Part shown: positions 25,674-37,387 of the stretch, piece after piece
Numbering within the stretch: position 1 is the first letter of the stretch
Layout: each line of letters starts with the position of its first letter
NCBI RefSeq assembly: GCF_014197755.1
Contig: NZ_JACIGE010000014.1
Coordinates: 50,161-114,160 of the forward strand
Source: Rhodocyclus tenuis
Lineage (GTDB): Bacteria; Pseudomonadota; Gammaproteobacteria; Burkholderiales; Rhodocyclaceae
DNA length: 64,000 bases
Direction of reading: 5' to 3'
Made by a program: the position numbers and the translations under genes
The notes under the pieces: generated by a model
Seen by the model: the letters and a program-made list of their open reading frames with translations, nothing else
Told to the model about the DNA's origin: nothing
The model's database searches: none

Positions 25674-27415
25674 TGCGGCTGAAGGGGCGCCTCGCGCACA
25701 AGTTCGCCGAAAGCCCGCTGCTGCTGCTGCGCCTGCCGGCCTGGCGTTCGCGCCTGCTGGCCTTGCTCATTCTCGGCGCCTTTGCCCTGCTCATCGGGCG
25801 GGCTTTTTACCTGCAGGTGCTGAACAACGACTTCCTGCAGGAGAAGGGCGACTCGCGTTATCGCCGTGACCTCGAGATTTCGGCCTCGCGCGGCCGCATC
25901 GCCGACCGCAACGGCGACGTGCTTGCCGTGTCGACGCCGATGAAGTCGGTGTGGGCGATCCCTGCCGACGCCAAACTGACGCCGGAGCAGACGCAGCAGC
26001 TGGCGCGCCTGCTCGAAGCCAATCCCAAGGATCTGTCGCGCAAGCTTGCGAGCGAAAAATCCTTCGTCTATCTGCATCGGCAGATCCCGCCCGAGGTGGC
26101 CGAGAAGATCGCGGCGCTGAAGCTTCCGGGCGTCGGCCAGAACACGGAATACCGCCGCTACTACCCGACCGGCGAGATGACCGCGCACCTCGTCGGCTTC
26201 ACCGGCATCGACGACAAGGGCCTCGAAGGCGTCGAACTGGCGTTCCAGAAGCAGTTGCTCGGCCGGCCGGGCAGTCGTAGCGTGATCAAGGACCGGCGCG
26301 GCCAGATCGTCGAGGACGTCGGCTCGATCCGGCCGCCGCAGGACGGCCAGGACATCCGCCTCTCGCTCGATTCGAAGATCCAGTATCTCGCTTACAGCCA
26401 GCTCAAGCAGGCCGTCGCCGAAAGCCAGGCGAAAGCCGGCGGTGTTGCCGTGGTCGATGCGCGTACCGGCGAAGTGCTGGCGCTGGCCAACTGGCCGACC
26501 TACAACCCGAACAATCGCGAATCGCTGTCGGGCGCTCAGCTGCGCAATCGTGCCGTCACCGATGCCTTCGAGCCGGGATCGACCTTGAAACCTTTCACCG
26601 TCGCGCTGGCGCTGGAAAAAGGCAAGGTGCGTTTCGACACGGTGATCGATTGCGCACCGGGACGCATGACCATCGGCACGGCGACGATCAACGACGCGCA
26701 CTCGCACGGTCCGCTGACCGTCGCCGAGGTGATCCAGAAATCGTCGAACGTCGGCGCCGCCAAGATTGCTGCGATGCTGGCGCCGCAGGAGATGTGGGAA
26801 ATGTTCGATGCGGTCGGTTTCGGCCAGGTGCCCGAACTCGGCTTCCCCGGCGAAGTCAGCGGACGCCTTCGCCCGTGGAAGCACTGGCGTCCGATCGAGC
26901 AGGCGACGATGTCCTACGGCCACGGCATTTCCGTGTCGCTGATCCAGCTGATCCATGCCTACACGGTGTTCGCGCGCGAAGGCGAGCTGATCCCGCTGTC
27001 CTTGACCCGCCTTGAAGCGCCGCCGCCGAAAGGCGCGATGATCTACAGTCCGCAGACCGTGCGCGAGGTCGTTGCCATGCTCGAGATGGCGGTGCGGCCG
27101 GGCGGCACCGCACCGAAAGCACAAATCCCCGGTTATCGCGTCGCCGGCAAGACCGGCACCGCGCACAAGCTCGAAGACGGCGTTTACGCCAAGCGCTACG
27201 TCGCTTCCTTTGTCGGATTGGCGCCGGCGTCGGCGCCGCGCCTGATCGTCGCGGTGATGATCGACGAACCCAGCGCCGGCAGACATTTCGGTGGTGATGT
27301 CGCCGGTCCGGTGTTCGCCTCGGTGATGGCCGGCGCGCTGCGTACGCTCGGCGTTCCGCCCGACTCGCCCTTGCAGGTCGTCGCCAATGCCCCTGTTGCC
27401 AAGGAGTCGCTGTGA
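25670..27415 (+). CDS. ftsI: Septal peptidoglycan transpeptidase FtsI (PBP3)
   Basis: 581 residues. An N-terminal membrane anchor (~28-48) is followed by the pedestal domain and a penicillin-binding transpeptidase domain with catalytic S304 (EPGSTLKPF, SxxK), the SSN motif at 358-360 and KTGT at 494-497. Class B monofunctional PBP of normal length. It cross-links septal wall together with FtsW, encoded further down the same cluster. A tandem ATG ATG leaves the start ambiguous by one codon. Confidence 0.97.
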   Translation: MMRLKGRLAHKFAESPLLLLRLPAWRSRLLALLILGAFALLIGRAFYLQVLNNDFLQEKGDSRYRRDLEISASRGRIADRNGDVLAVSTPMKSVWAIPADAKLTPEQTQQLARLLEANPKDLSRKLASEKSFVYLHRQIPPEVAEKIAALKLPGVGQNTEYRRYYPTGEMTAHLVGFTGIDDKGLEGVELAFQKQLLGRPGSRSVIKDRRGQIVEDVGSIRPPQDGQDIRLSLDSKIQYLAYSQLKQAVAESQAKAGGVAVVDARTGEVLALANWPTYNPNNRESLSGAQLRNRAVTDAFEPGSTLKPFTVALALEKGKVRFDTVIDCAPGRMTIGTATINDAHSHGPLTVAEVIQKSSNVGAAKIAAMLAPQEMWEMFDAVGFGQVPELGFPGEVSGRLRPWKHWRPIEQATMSYGHGISVSLIQLIHAYTVFAREGELIPLSLTRLEAPPPKGAMIYSPQTVREVVAMLEMAVRPGGTAPKAQIPGYRVAGKTGTAHKLEDGVYAKRYVASFVGLAPASAPRLIVAVMIDEPSAGRHFGGDVAGPVFASVMAGALRTLGVPPDSPLQVVANAPVAKESL

Positions 27416-28929
27416 GCGAAACTACCCGCTCCCTGTCCCCCGTGTTTTCCGGCGATGCCAACGCAGCGCTGGCCTTCCTCGCCGCGCAGGGCGTCATCGC
27501 GCGCGGCGCCGTCGAAGACAGCCGCCGTGTGCGCACCGGCGACATCTTTCTCGCCTATCCCGGTGACTTTGCCGACGGCCGCGCCTACATCGGCGACGCG
27601 CTGGCGCGCGGCGCCGTCGCCGTCGTCTGGGAAGCCGGCGACGGTTTCGTCTGGCCGGCCGATGTGCGCGTGCCCAACCTGCCGGTGCACGGACTGCGCG
27701 CGCTGGCCGGGCCGCTCGGTCATGCCGCCTGCGGCCGCAGCAGCGAACGCATGTCGCTGATCGCCATCACCGGCACCAACGGCAAGACCAGCATCAGCCA
27801 GTGGATCGCGCAGCTGCACCCGCGCAACTGCGGCGTCATCGGCACGCTCGGCATCGGTCGTCCGGGCGCGCTCGTCGATACCGGTTTCACCACGCCGGAA
27901 GCGGCAACGCTGGCGCGCACGCTGGCCGATCTGGAAGCTGCCGGCTCGGGGGCCTGCGCGCTTGAGGCCAGCTCGATCGGCATCGAGGAAGGGCGTCTGA
28001 ACGGCGCGCACATCGATGTCGCTGTGTTCACCAACCTGACGCGCGATCATCTTGATTACCACGGCTCGATGGCAGCCTACGCCGCCGCCAAGGAACGCCT
28101 GTTCACCTGGCCGCGCCTGCGTCTGGCGGTGGTCAACATGGACGATCCCTTCGGTCGCGAGCTGGCCGCGCGCACTACCGCCAAGCGGCTGATCGGCTAC
28201 TCGCAGCTGCCTGCGGCGCAAGCGCCGCTCGGCACGCCGGCGCTGCTGCGCGCCGAGGATGTCGTCACCACGCCGGAAGGCCTGCAGTTCCGCCTGATCG
28301 CGCCGAACGGACGCGCCACCGTCGATACGACGCTGATCGGTGGTTTCAACATTTCCAATCTGCTCGCCGTTGCAGCGGTGCTGATCGACGCCGGGCTGAC
28401 GCCGCGCCAGGTCGCCGAGCGCTTTGCCACGCTGGCGCCGCCGCCGGGACGCCTGGAAACGGTCGGCGGCCGCAACGAACCGCTGATCGTTGTCGACTAC
28501 GCGCACACGCCTGACGCGCTGGAGAACGCCCTGCGTGCGTTGCGCGCAGTCGCCGGTGCCCGCGGCGCCGCACTGCGCGTGATCTTCGGCTGCGGCGGCG
28601 ATCGCGACAACGGCAAGCGGCCGCTGATGGGCGAAATCGCCACGCGACTGGCTGACTCGGTGACGCTGACTTCGGACAATCCGCGCAGCGAAGATCCGCA
28701 GGCGATCATCGAACAGATCCGCGTCGCCGCGCCGACGGCGGCAGTCATCGCTGATCGCGCCAGCGCCATCCGTCAGGTTGTCCTCGCCGCGCACCCGGCC
28801 GATGTCGTGCTGCTTGCCGGCAAGGGACACGAGCCCTACCAGGAAATCTGCGGCGTGCGCCGCCCGTTCTCGGATGTTGCCGAGGCGCGTGGCGCGCTTG
28901 CCGCCCGTCAGGAGCTTTTCCCCCAATGA
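27412..28929 (+). CDS. murE: UDP-MurNAc-tripeptide synthetase MurE (meso-DAP adding)
   Basis: 505 residues. ATP loop ITGTNGKTSISQW (~117-130), the substrate-binding TNLTRDHLDYHG, and DNPRSEDP near residue 425, the DNPR motif that selects meso-diaminopimelate. So peptidoglycan is of the usual Gram-negative type. GTG start overlaps the ftsI stop by 4 bases; its end overlaps murF. Confidence 0.96.
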   Translation: MSETTRSLSPVFSGDANAALAFLAAQGVIARGAVEDSRRVRTGDIFLAYPGDFADGRAYIGDALARGAVAVVWEAGDGFVWPADVRVPNLPVHGLRALAGPLGHAACGRSSERMSLIAITGTNGKTSISQWIAQLHPRNCGVIGTLGIGRPGALVDTGFTTPEAATLARTLADLEAAGSGACALEASSIGIEEGRLNGAHIDVAVFTNLTRDHLDYHGSMAAYAAAKERLFTWPRLRLAVVNMDDPFGRELAARTTAKRLIGYSQLPAAQAPLGTPALLRAEDVVTTPEGLQFRLIAPNGRATVDTTLIGGFNISNLLAVAAVLIDAGLTPRQVAERFATLAPPPGRLETVGGRNEPLIVVDYAHTPDALENALRALRAVAGARGAALRVIFGCGGDRDNGKRPLMGEIATRLADSVTLTSDNPRSEDPQAIIEQIRVAAPTAAVIADRASAIRQVVLAAHPADVVLLAGKGHEPYQEICGVRRPFSDVAEARGALAARQELFPQ

Positions 28930-30338
28930 TGGATACCTCCGCCGCCGCCCGTGCCGTTGCCGGCCGCCTGCTCGGCGCCAACGTCAGCTTCAGTGCGGTT
29001 TCCACCGACAGCCGGCGCATCGCCCCCGGTGCGCTGTTCGTGGCCCTGCGCGGCGATAAGTTCGACGGGCACGACTTCCTTGCCCGCGCCGCCGCGCAGG
29101 GCGCCGTCGCAGCGCTGGTCGACGAAGCCGCCGCCGGGCAGTGGGCGGGTCAGGAATCGCCGCTGCCTCTGCCGCTGATCGTCGCCGCCGATACGCGGCT
29201 GGCGCTCGGCGCACTCGCCGCCGACTGGCGTCGTCGCTTCACGTTGCCGCTGATCGCCGTCACCGGCAGTAACGGCAAGACGACGACCAAGGAAATGATC
29301 GCCGCCATCCTGCGCGCCGCCTTCGGCGACGCCGTGCTGGCAACGGCCGGCAACCTCAACAACGATATCGGTCTGCCGCTGACATTGCTCGGCCTGCGCG
29401 CCACGCACCGCGCCGCAGTGGTCGAAATGGGCATGAACCATCCGGGCGAGATTGCCGCGCTGTCGGCGATCGCCCGGCCGACGGTGGCGCTGGTGACCAA
29501 CGCGCAGCGCGCGCATCTGGCAGGAATGGGCTCGCTGGAAGCAATTGCTGCCGAAAAGGCGAGCATCTACGACGGACTGGCGCCTGAGGGTGTCGCCGTG
29601 GTCAATACTGACGAGCCCTGGGCCGGACTGTGGCGGGCGCGCAATGCTGGCCGGCGCATCCTGTCGTTTGCGCTTGAGCGCCCGGCCGACGTCGTCGGCG
29701 GCTGCCGCCTGCACGGGCTGGACAATCATCTGACGCTCGATTTTGCCGGCGAACGTATCGAGGTCGAACTTGCCTTGCCCGGTCGCCACAATGCCTGCAA
29801 TGCACTCGCCGCCGCCGCGGCGACGCTGGCCGCTGGCGTGCCGCTGTCGGCCGTGCGCGACGGCCTTGCCGCTTTCCGCGGCGCACCCGGGCGGCTGCAG
29901 CGCCGCGCCGGCATCGACGGTACAACGCTGCTCGACGACACCTACAACGCCAATCCGGACTCGGTCTGCGCGGCAATCGAGGTGCTTGCCGCCACCGTCG
30001 GGCGCAAGATCCTGGTGCTCGGCGACATGGGCGAAATCGGCGAGATGAGCGGCCAGTTCCACGACGAGATTGGCGGTTACGCCAAGAGTCAGGGCGTCGA
30101 CCGCCTGTTCGCGCTTGGCGAAGCAAGCGCCATCGCCGCCCATAATTTCGGCGCTGGCGGCCAGCATTTCCGCACCCCTGAAGCCTTGCTCGCTGCCTTG
30201 CGCCCGGAACTGGGCGCCGGCACGACGGTGCTGGTCAAGGGCTCACGCTTCATGCGCATGGAACGCGTTGCCGACGCGATTGCCGCCGACAAGTCTGCAG
30301 ACGCGCCTTCAGTCGCGCCGGCCGGGGAGAGCCACTGA
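28926..30338 (+). CDS. murF: UDP-MurNAc-pentapeptide synthetase MurF
   Basis: 470 residues. Adds D-Ala-D-Ala to UDP-MurNAc-tripeptide. ATP loop [37 protein letters not shown], and [18 protein letters not shown] are characteristic. Start overlaps murE by 4 bases and its last base is the first base of mraY. Confidence 0.96.
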   Translation: MMDTSAAARAVAGRLLGANVSFSAVSTDSRRIAPGALFVALRGDKFDGHDFLARAAAQGAVAALVDEAAAGQWAGQESPLPLPLIVAADTRLALGALAADWRRRFTLPLIAVTGSNGKTTTKEMIAAILRAAFGDAVLATAGNLNNDIGLPLTLLGLRATHRAAVVEMGMNHPGEIAALSAIARPTVALVTNAQRAHLAGMGSLEAIAAEKASIYDGLAPEGVAVVNTDEPWAGLWRARNAGRRILSFALERPADVVGGCRLHGLDNHLTLDFAGERIEVELALPGRHNACNALAAAAATLAAGVPLSAVRDGLAAFRGAPGRLQRRAGIDGTTLLDDTYNANPDSVCAAIEVLAATVGRKILVLGDMGEIGEMSGQFHDEIGGYAKSQGVDRLFALGEASAIAAHNFGAGGQHFRTPEALLAALRPELGAGTTVLVKGSRFMRMERVADAIAADKSADAPSVAPAGESH

Positions 30339-31426
30339 TGTTGCTGCTTCTCTTCCAGTGGCTCGGTCAGGATGTCCGCGCCTTCAACGTCTTCAACTAC
30401 ATCACGCTGCGCGCGGTGCTGGCGGCGATGACGGCGCTGATCATCTCCTTCGCCGCCGGTCCGCGCGTCATCCGCTGGCTGGCGGCGAAGAAGATCGGCC
30501 AGGCGGTGCGTACCGACGGCCCGCAGACGCACCTGAAAAAATCGGGAACGCCGACCATGGGCGGCGTGCTGATCCTCATCGCCATCGCCGTCACCACGCT
30601 GCTTTGGGCCGATCTCTCCAACCGCTACGTTTGGGTGCTGCTGATTGTCACCGTCGGTTTCGGCGCGATTGGCTGGGTCGACGACTGGAAGAAGGTCGTC
30701 TACCGCGACCCGAAAGGACTCGCCAGCCGCTGGAAGTACTTCTGGCAGTCGGTGATCGGCCTGATCGTCGCCGTCTATCTCGGCCTGACGGCAACGGTGC
30801 CGGCGCAGATGGAAGTGATCGTTCCCTTCTTCAAGAGCGTCGCCTACCCGCTCGGCGTCATCGGCTTCATCACGCTGACCTACTTCGTCATCGTCGGCAC
30901 CAGCAACGCGGTGAACCTCACCGATGGCCTCGACGGGCTGGCGATCATGCCGACGGTGATGATCGCCGCCGCGCTGGCGATCTTTGCTTATGTCGCCGGC
31001 AACAGCGTCTACGCCAAGTACCTGCTGCTGCCCTACATTCCGGGCGCTGGCGAACTGGCGGTCTTCCTCGGCGCGATGGTCGGCGCCGGACTCGGCTTCC
31101 TCTGGTTCAACGCCTACCCGGCTGAGGTGTTCATGGGCGACGTCGGCGCGCTGGCGCTCGGCGCGGCGCTCGGCACCGTCGCCGTCGTCGTGCGTCAGGA
31201 AATCGTGCTCGCCATCATGGGCGGTGTCTTCGTTGCCGAAACCTTGTCGGTGGCGGCGCAGGTGCTCTACTTCCGCTATTCGGGGGGCAAACGCATCTTC
31301 CGCATGGCGCCATTGCACCACCACTTCGAGCTTGGCGGCTGGAAGGAGACGCAGGTTGTCGTGCGTTTCTGGATCATCACGCTGATGCTCGTCCTCTTCG
31401 GTCTGTCGACCCTCAAGCTGCGCTGA
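30338..31426 (+). CDS. mraY: Phospho-MurNAc-pentapeptide translocase MraY
   Basis: 362 residues, about ten membrane segments. It forms lipid I on the inner membrane. Catalytic-site motifs: GWVDDWKKV (Asp pair), [29 protein letters not shown] and [13 protein letters not shown] (the HHH loop). Length as in the family. Confidence 0.97.
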   Translation: MLLLLFQWLGQDVRAFNVFNYITLRAVLAAMTALIISFAAGPRVIRWLAAKKIGQAVRTDGPQTHLKKSGTPTMGGVLILIAIAVTTLLWADLSNRYVWVLLIVTVGFGAIGWVDDWKKVVYRDPKGLASRWKYFWQSVIGLIVAVYLGLTATVPAQMEVIVPFFKSVAYPLGVIGFITLTYFVIVGTSNAVNLTDGLDGLAIMPTVMIAAALAIFAYVAGNSVYAKYLLLPYIPGAGELAVFLGAMVGAGLGFLWFNAYPAEVFMGDVGALALGAALGTVAVVVRQEIVLAIMGGVFVAETLSVAAQVLYFRYSGGKRIFRMAPLHHHFELGGWKETQVVVRFWIITLMLVLFGLSTLKLR

Positions 31427-31427
31427 C

Positions 31428-32831
31428 ATGAACACCGCGCGCGACCTGACTCTCATCCTCGGCCTCGGCGAAAGCGGGCTGGCGGCAGCCAAATGGCTGA
31501 TGCGTGAGGGCGCGCGCCTGCGTATCGCGGACAGCCGGTCGCAGCCGCCGAATATGGACGGGATCATCGCCGCGGCGCCGGCCGCTGAAATCGTCTGCGG
31601 CCCCTTCAACGAATCCCAGCTGCAGGGTGTCGGCCGCATCGTGCTCTCGCCCGGCGTGCCGCTGGCGACGCCGCTGGTGCAGACGGCGCTGGCGGCGGGA
31701 ATTCCGGTCGTCTCCGAAATCCAGTTGTTCGTCGACGCACTGCGTCGCCTCGATCCGCAGGCCAAAGTGCTGGCGATCACCGGCAGCAACGGCAAGACGA
31801 CAACGACGGCGCTGACTGCCGCGCTGGCGAGCGCTGCCGGCTACCCGGCGGTGGCCTGCGGCAACATCAGCCCGTCGGCGCTCGACGCGCTGATGACCGC
31901 GCTCGATACCGGCACGCTGCCGGCCGTCTGGGTGCTCGAACTCTCCAGCTTCCAGCTGGAAACGACGCATACGCTCGGCGCCGACGCGGCGACGCTGCTC
32001 AACGTCAGCGAGGACCACCTCGACCGTCACGATGGCATGGACGGCTATACCGCAGCGAAGACACGCATCTTCCAGGAAGGCGGCGGCCGCCGGCCGCTGC
32101 CGGTGTTGAACCGCGACGACGCACGCAGCCTGTCGGCGGCGCGCTGCGGCGAGGGCTTCGTCAGCTTCGGTCTCGATGCGCCGGCGCGCGCGGGCGACTA
32201 CGGCCTGATCGGCAACGCCATCGCCCGCGGCAACGAGGTCTTGATCGGACTTGATCACCTGCGCCTCGCCGGCCGGCATAATGCCGCCAACGCGATGGCA
32301 GCGCTCGCCCTGTGCGAGGCGATCGGCATCGCGCCGCAGGCGGCGCTGGCCGGCCTCGCCGCCTTCGACGGCCTGCCGCACCGCGTGCAGCCGGTCGCCG
32401 AAATCGGCGGCGTCATCTACTACGACGACTCCAAAGGCACCAACGTCGGCGCGACGCTGGCGGCGATCACCGGTCTCGACCGGCCGCTGGCGATCATCCT
32501 CGGCGGCGACGGGAAGGGTCAGGATTTCGCGCCGCTCGCTGCGGCGCTGCGCGACGACGCACGTGCGCCGTCGACGACGCGCGCCATCGCGCTGATCGGC
32601 CGCGACGCCAAACTGATCGCCGCCGAACTCGACGCCGCCGGTGTCAATGCGCCGCGCCAGTCGTGCGTCGACATGGCCGAAGCGGTGCGCTTCTGCGCCG
32701 CGCACAGTCGCGCCGGCGACGCCGTGCTGCTCTCGCCGGCCTGCGCCAGCCTCGACATGTACCGCAATTACGCACACCGCGCCGAGGCCTTCATCCTCGC
32801 CGCGCATGCGCTGGCGGCGGGAGCGCTGTGA
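31428..32831 (+). CDS. murD: UDP-MurNAc-L-alanine:D-glutamate ligase MurD
   Basis: 467 residues. ATP loop [17 protein letters not shown] (~119-135), [23 protein letters not shown], and [16 protein letters not shown]. Adds D-Glu to UDP-MurNAc-L-Ala. One base lies between mraY and its ATG; its stop overlaps the ftsW start (TGATG). Confidence 0.96.
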   Translation: MNTARDLTLILGLGESGLAAAKWLMREGARLRIADSRSQPPNMDGIIAAAPAAEIVCGPFNESQLQGVGRIVLSPGVPLATPLVQTALAAGIPVVSEIQLFVDALRRLDPQAKVLAITGSNGKTTTTALTAALASAAGYPAVACGNISPSALDALMTALDTGTLPAVWVLELSSFQLETTHTLGADAATLLNVSEDHLDRHDGMDGYTAAKTRIFQEGGGRRPLPVLNRDDARSLSAARCGEGFVSFGLDAPARAGDYGLIGNAIARGNEVLIGLDHLRLAGRHNAANAMAALALCEAIGIAPQAALAGLAAFDGLPHRVQPVAEIGGVIYYDDSKGTNVGATLAAITGLDRPLAIILGGDGKGQDFAPLAAALRDDARAPSTTRAIALIGRDAKLIAAELDAAGVNAPRQSCVDMAEAVRFCAAHSRAGDAVLLSPACASLDMYRNYAHRAEAFILAAHALAAGAL

Positions 32832-33991
32832 TGCTGCGCACCTGGGATTCCCCGTCGCGCGCGCCGGCCGAGGTCGATCCGGCGCTGTTGTGGAGCGCGC
32901 TGATCCTGCTCCTCGCCGGTCTGGTGATGGTCTATTCGTCGTCGATCGCCATCGCCGAGGGCAACCGCTTCACCGCGCACCAGCAGAGCTACTTCCTTGT
33001 GCGTCACGCGGTCTTCCTGGTCATCGGCCTCACCGCCGGCATCGCCGCCTTTCAGGTGCCGCTGAAGTCGTGGCAGGAAGTCGCGCCTTGGCTGTTCGTC
33101 GCCGGTTTCTTGCTGCTCGCGCTGGTGCTGATTCCCGGCGTCGGCCGCGACGTCAACGGCGCGCGCCGCTGGCTGCCGCTCGGCGTCGCCAATCTGCAGC
33201 CGTCGGAGCTGATGAAGCTCTTCGCCGTGCTCTACGCCGCCGACTACACGGTGCGCAAGATGCCGCACATGGCCGACCTGAAAAAGGCCTTCCTGCCGAT
33301 GGCCGCGGCGATGGTCGCGGTCGGCACGCTGCTGCTCAAGGAGCCCGACTTCGGCGCCTTCGTCGTCATCATCGCCATCGCCATCGGCATCCTCTTCCTC
33401 GGCGGCATGCGCGCGCGCCTGTTCGCCGTGCTGATCGTGCTGCTGCTGGTCGCCTTCGCGATCATGATCGTCGTCTCGCCGTACCGGCGCGACCGCATCT
33501 TCGGCTTCATGGATCCGTGGTCCGACGCCTTCGGCCGTGGTTATCAGCTGTCTCACGCGCTGATCGCCTTTGGTCGCGGCGAACTGTTCGGCGTCGGCCT
33601 CGGTGCCAGCGTCGAGAAACTCTTCTACCTGCCGGAAGCGCACACCGACTTCCTGCTCGCGGTGATCGCCGAGGAACTCGGCTTCTTCGGCGTGGTGGCG
33701 GTGATCGCGCTGTTCGCGCTGATCGTGCAGCGCGCCTTCGTCATCGGCCGGCAGGCGGTGATGCTCGACCGTCTCTACCCGGCGCTGGTGGCGCAGGGCA
33801 TCGGTCTGTGGATCGGCGTGCAGGGTTTCATCAACATGGGCGTGAACATGGGCCTGCTGCCGACCAAGGGCCTGACGCTGCCGTTGATGAGCTTCGGCGG
33901 TTCTGGCATTGTCGCCAACTGCGCCGCGCTCGCCATCCTCTTGCGTGTGGACTGGGAAAACAGACAACTAATGAGAGGGGCCAAGCCATGA
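32831..33991 (+). CDS. ftsW: Septal peptidoglycan polymerase FtsW
   Basis: 386 residues, SEDS family with ten predicted membrane segments. Seen: [25 protein letters not shown] (signature loop with the catalytic-type aspartate nearby), [10 protein letters not shown], and [16 protein letters not shown] at the end. It polymerises glycan strands that FtsI cross-links. The ATG at 32831 is preceded by an in-frame GTG; either could start. The frame open to the left is only a shadow of murD. Confidence 0.96.
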   Translation: MLRTWDSPSRAPAEVDPALLWSALILLLAGLVMVYSSSIAIAEGNRFTAHQQSYFLVRHAVFLVIGLTAGIAAFQVPLKSWQEVAPWLFVAGFLLLALVLIPGVGRDVNGARRWLPLGVANLQPSELMKLFAVLYAADYTVRKMPHMADLKKAFLPMAAAMVAVGTLLLKEPDFGAFVVIIAIAIGILFLGGMRARLFAVLIVLLLVAFAIMIVVSPYRRDRIFGFMDPWSDAFGRGYQLSHALIAFGRGELFGVGLGASVEKLFYLPEAHTDFLLAVIAEELGFFGVVAVIALFALIVQRAFVIGRQAVMLDRLYPALVAQGIGLWIGVQGFINMGVNMGLLPTKGLTLPLMSFGGSGIVANCAALAILLRVDWENRQLMRGAKP

Positions 33992-35046
33992 GCCGGACCC
34001 TGCTCGTCATGGCCGGCGGCACCGGCGGCCACGTCTTCCCCGGTCTGGCGGTCGCCGAGGTACTGCGCGAACGCGGCTGGAAGATCGTCTGGATGGGCAA
34101 TCCCGACGGCATCGAGGCGCGTCTGGTCGCCCCGCGCGGCATCGAATTCGCGCCGGTGCGCTTTGCCGCGCTGCGCGGCAAGGGCCTGCTGCGCAAGCTG
34201 GCGCTGCCGTTCGCGCTGTATTCGGCGGTCACTCAGGCGAAGCGCGAAATTGAGCGCATCAAGCCGACGGTCGTTCTCGGCATGGGCGGCTACGTCAGCT
34301 TCCCGGGTGGTGTCGCGGCACGGCTCGCCGGCATTCCGCTGGTGGTACATGAGCAGAATTCGATCGCCGGCATGGCCAACCGCTGGCTGGCGAAGATATC
34401 TCGCCGTGTCGTCACCGGTTTCCCCGACGCGCTGCCACGCGGCGAATGGGTCGGCAACCCGGTGCGCCCGCAGATTGCCGCGCTACCCGAACCCGCCGAA
34501 CGGCTTGCCGGCCGCGAAGGCCCGCTGCGGCTGCTGGTCCTCGGCGGCAGCCTTGGTGCTGCGGCGCTGAATACGGCAACGCCGGCCGGGCTGGCGCTGT
34601 TGCCGCCGACCGAACGCCCACAAGTGCTGCATCAGGCTGGCGAAAAGCATCTGGAAGAATTGCGTCGCGCCTATGCCGAGGCAGGCGTCGAGGCGCAGTG
34701 CGTCGCTTTCATTGACGACATGGCGCAGGCCTACGCCTGGGCCGACCTCGCGCTCTGTCGTGCTGGCGCGCTGACCATCGCCGAACTCGCCGCAGCGGGA
34801 ACGCCGAGCGTTCTCGTTCCTTTCCCTTTCGCTGTCGACGATCACCAGACGAGCAACGCGCTCTTTCTGGCGCACGTCGGCGGCGCCGTTCTCTTGCCGC
34901 AGACAGAGCTGACGCCGCAGGCGATCAGCCTGATGCGCAATTACCGTCGTGGCCAGCTCCTGCAGATGGCCGAAAAAGCGCGCGAACTGGCGCGGCCCGA
35001 CGCCGCAGCAGCCGTCGCACGCGTTTGTGAGGAAGTCGCAGCATGA
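33988..35046 (+). CDS. murG: Lipid II synthase MurG
   Basis: 352 residues, GT28 glycosyltransferase. Start ATG 33988 overlaps ftsW by 4 bases with GAGAGGGG upstream. [15 protein letters not shown] (residues 10-24) is the donor-site loop; [12 protein letters not shown] and [34 protein letters not shown] are family hallmarks. Adds GlcNAc to lipid I. Confidence 0.97.
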   Translation: MSRTLLVMAGGTGGHVFPGLAVAEVLRERGWKIVWMGNPDGIEARLVAPRGIEFAPVRFAALRGKGLLRKLALPFALYSAVTQAKREIERIKPTVVLGMGGYVSFPGGVAARLAGIPLVVHEQNSIAGMANRWLAKISRRVVTGFPDALPRGEWVGNPVRPQIAALPEPAERLAGREGPLRLLVLGGSLGAAALNTATPAGLALLPPTERPQVLHQAGEKHLEELRRAYAEAGVEAQCVAFIDDMAQAYAWADLALCRAGALTIAELAAAGTPSVLVPFPFAVDDHQTSNALFLAHVGGAVLLPQTELTPQAISLMRNYRRGQLLQMAEKARELARPDAAAAVARVCEEVAA

Positions 35047-36434
35047 AGCACAAGGTCAAGAACATCCATTTCGTTGGCGTCGGCGGCTCGGGAATGAGCG
35101 GCATCGCCGAAGTGCTCGCCAATCTCGGCTACAGCGTCAGCGGTTCCGATCTGGCCGACAACGCGGCGACGCGGCGCCTGGCGGCGCTCGGCGTGCGCGT
35201 GCTGCGCGGACACGCCGCCGAGAACGTCGTCGGTGCCGACGCGCTGGTGGTGTCGACGGCGGTTGCTGCCGAGAATCCCGAAGTCGTCGCCGCGCGCGCT
35301 GCGCGCATTCCGGTGGTGCCGCGCGCGCAGATGCTCGCCGAACTGATGCGCCTGAAGCAGGGGATCGCCGTCGCCGGCACGCACGGCAAGACGACGACGA
35401 CCAGTCTGGTCGCGTCGATCCTCGCGCAGGGCGGGCTCGACCCGACCTTCGTCATCGGCGGCCGCCTGAACGCGGCCGGCGCCAACGCGCGCCTCGGTTC
35501 GGGCGATTTTCTCGTCGCCGAAGCCGACGAGTCCGACGCGTCCTTCCTCTACCTGTCGCCGGTGATTTCGATCGTCACCAACATCGACGCCGACCACATG
35601 GAGACCTACGGCCACGACTTCGGTCGCTTGAAGCAGGCTTTCGTCGATTTCCTGCAGCGTCTGCCTTTCTACGGTGTCGCCGTCGTCTGCGCCGACGACG
35701 CCAACGTGCGCTCGATCCTGCCGCACATCGGCAAGCAGGTCGTCACCTACGGTTTCGACGCCGGTGCCAACATCCGCGCCGAGAACGTCGTCGCCGACGG
35801 CGGCCAGATGCGCTTCACCTGCGTGCGCGTCAATGGCAGCGAAAGCCGGCTCGAGGTGACGCTCAACCTGCCCGGCCGGCACAACGTGCTCAACGCGCTG
35901 GCGGCGATTGCGGTGGCCAGCGAAGTCGGCATCGACGATGCGGCGATCGTGCGCGCGCTGGCCGAGTTCAAGGGCGTCGGCCGCCGCTTCCAGCGTTACG
36001 GCGAAGTCGCCCTGCCGGGTGGCGGACACTTCACGCTGATCGATGACTATGGTCATCATCCGGTCGAGATGCGCGCAACGCTTGCCGCCGCACGCGGCGC
36101 CTTCCCCGGTCGACGGCTGACGCTGGCCTTCCAGCCGCATCGCTACACGCGTACGCGCGACTGCTTCGAGGATTTTGTCGGCGTGCTTTCCTCGGTTGAC
36201 GCCTTGCTGCTGACCGAAGTCTACGCCGCCGGCGAAGCGCCGGTCGTTGCTGCCGATGGTCGCGCGCTGGCGCGCGCCGTCCGCGTCGCCGGCAAGGTCG
36301 AACCCTTCTTCGTCGAGGACGTCGCGGCGCTGCCGCGCGCCATCCTCGATACGGCGCGACCCGGCGATGTCGTCATGACCATGGGCGCAGGATCGATCGG
36401 CCTGACCGCCGGTCGCGTGCTGGAGGCCGCATGA
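35043..36434 (+). CDS. murC: UDP-MurNAc:L-alanine ligase MurC
   Basis: 463 residues. [17 protein letters not shown] at the start, ATP loop [32 protein letters not shown], and [16 protein letters not shown]. Adds the first amino acid of the stem peptide. Overlaps murG and ddlB by 4 bases each. No murB is found beside it, unlike in some other bacteria. Confidence 0.97.
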   Translation: MKHKVKNIHFVGVGGSGMSGIAEVLANLGYSVSGSDLADNAATRRLAALGVRVLRGHAAENVVGADALVVSTAVAAENPEVVAARAARIPVVPRAQMLAELMRLKQGIAVAGTHGKTTTTSLVASILAQGGLDPTFVIGGRLNAAGANARLGSGDFLVAEADESDASFLYLSPVISIVTNIDADHMETYGHDFGRLKQAFVDFLQRLPFYGVAVVCADDANVRSILPHIGKQVVTYGFDAGANIRAENVVADGGQMRFTCVRVNGSESRLEVTLNLPGRHNVLNALAAIAVASEVGIDDAAIVRALAEFKGVGRRFQRYGEVALPGGGHFTLIDDYGHHPVEMRATLAAARGAFPGRRLTLAFQPHRYTRTRDCFEDFVGVLSSVDALLLTEVYAAGEAPVVAADGRALARAVRVAGKVEPFFVEDVAALPRAILDTARPGDVVMTMGAGSIGLTAGRVLEAA

Positions 36435-37384
36435 GCGCTGTAATGACTTCCCCCCAAGATTTCGGCCGCGTCGCTGTCTTGCTCGGCGGCCGTTCGGCCG
36501 AGCGCGCCGTCTCGCTGGCTAGCGGCGGCGGCGTGCTGGCGGCACTGCTGCGCCAGGGGGTCAGGGCGGAAGCCTTCGATCCGGCCGAACACCGCATTGA
36601 AGACCTCGAAGCTTTTGACCGCGTGTTCGTCGCGTTACACGGTCGCTATGGCGAGGACGGCGCGATCCAGGGCGCGCTCGAACTGATGGGTAAGCCCTAT
36701 ACCGGCAGCGGCGTGCTCGCCTCGGCGCTGGGCATGGACAAGTGGCGCAGCAAGCTGGTCTGGCAGGCCGCCGGACTGCCGGTACCCGAGTGCGTGCTGC
36801 TCGATGCAGACAGCGATTTTGCTGCCGTCGAGAAGAAGCTCGGTCTGCCGCTATTCGTCAAACCCGCCTGCGAGGGCTCGTCGATCGGCGTCGTCAAGGT
36901 GTCCGAGCCCGGCGCACTACCAGCGGCGTATGCCGAAGCGGCGCGTGCTGCCGTCGCCAGCGGCGGTCTGGTGATCGCCGAGCGCGGCATTTTCGGCGGC
37001 GAATACACCGTCGCCATCCTCGGCGACGAGGCGCTGCCAATCATCAAGATCGAGCCGGCGACCGACTTTTACGATTACGAGGCCAAGTATCGCCGCGACG
37101 ATACACGTTACCTGTGCCCCTGCGGCCTGCCGCCGGAACGCGAGGCAGAGTTGCGCGCGCAGGCGCTCGTCGCGTTCCGCACGCTCGGCGGTCGAGGCTG
37201 GGGGCGCGTCGATTTTCTCCTCGACCAGGCGGCCGATCCGGCCGCGGCCGCGGTCTTCTTCCTCGAAGCCAACACCTCGCCGGGAATGACCGACCATTCG
37301 CTGGTGCCGATGGCGGCGCGCGCTGCCGGCATCTCCTACGACGAACTGGTGCTGCGCGTGCTCGCGCTCGCCACCACGGGATGA
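36431..37384 (+). CDS. ddlB: D-alanine-D-alanine ligase
   Basis: 317 residues, ATP-grasp ligase giving the D-Ala-D-Ala end of the stem peptide. [19 protein letters not shown] near the N-terminus, then [27 protein letters not shown], and [18 protein letters not shown]. The second glutamate of the usual AEREVSL is alanine (ERAVSL); the first is kept. Start overlaps murC; ftsQ begins 3 bases after its stop. Confidence 0.96.
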   Translation: MSAVMTSPQDFGRVAVLLGGRSAERAVSLASGGGVLAALLRQGVRAEAFDPAEHRIEDLEAFDRVFVALHGRYGEDGAIQGALELMGKPYTGSGVLASALGMDKWRSKLVWQAAGLPVPECVLLDADSDFAAVEKKLGLPLFVKPACEGSSIGVVKVSEPGALPAAYAEAARAAVASGGLVIAERGIFGGEYTVAILGDEALPIIKIEPATDFYDYEAKYRRDDTRYLCPCGLPPEREAELRAQALVAFRTLGGRGWGRVDFLLDQAADPAAAAVFFLEANTSPGMTDHSLVPMAARAAGISYDELVLRVLALATTG

Positions 37385-37387
37385 TCG

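Noticed and set aside
30089..31795. 568-codon open frame on the minus strand opposite mraY/murD
   Set aside because: A GC-rich shadow frame: the plus strand encodes well-recognised MraY and MurD, and the antisense product is low-complexity His/Arg/Asp with no known family. Similar antisense frames lie opposite kup, folE2, ftsI, murE, ftsW and secA.
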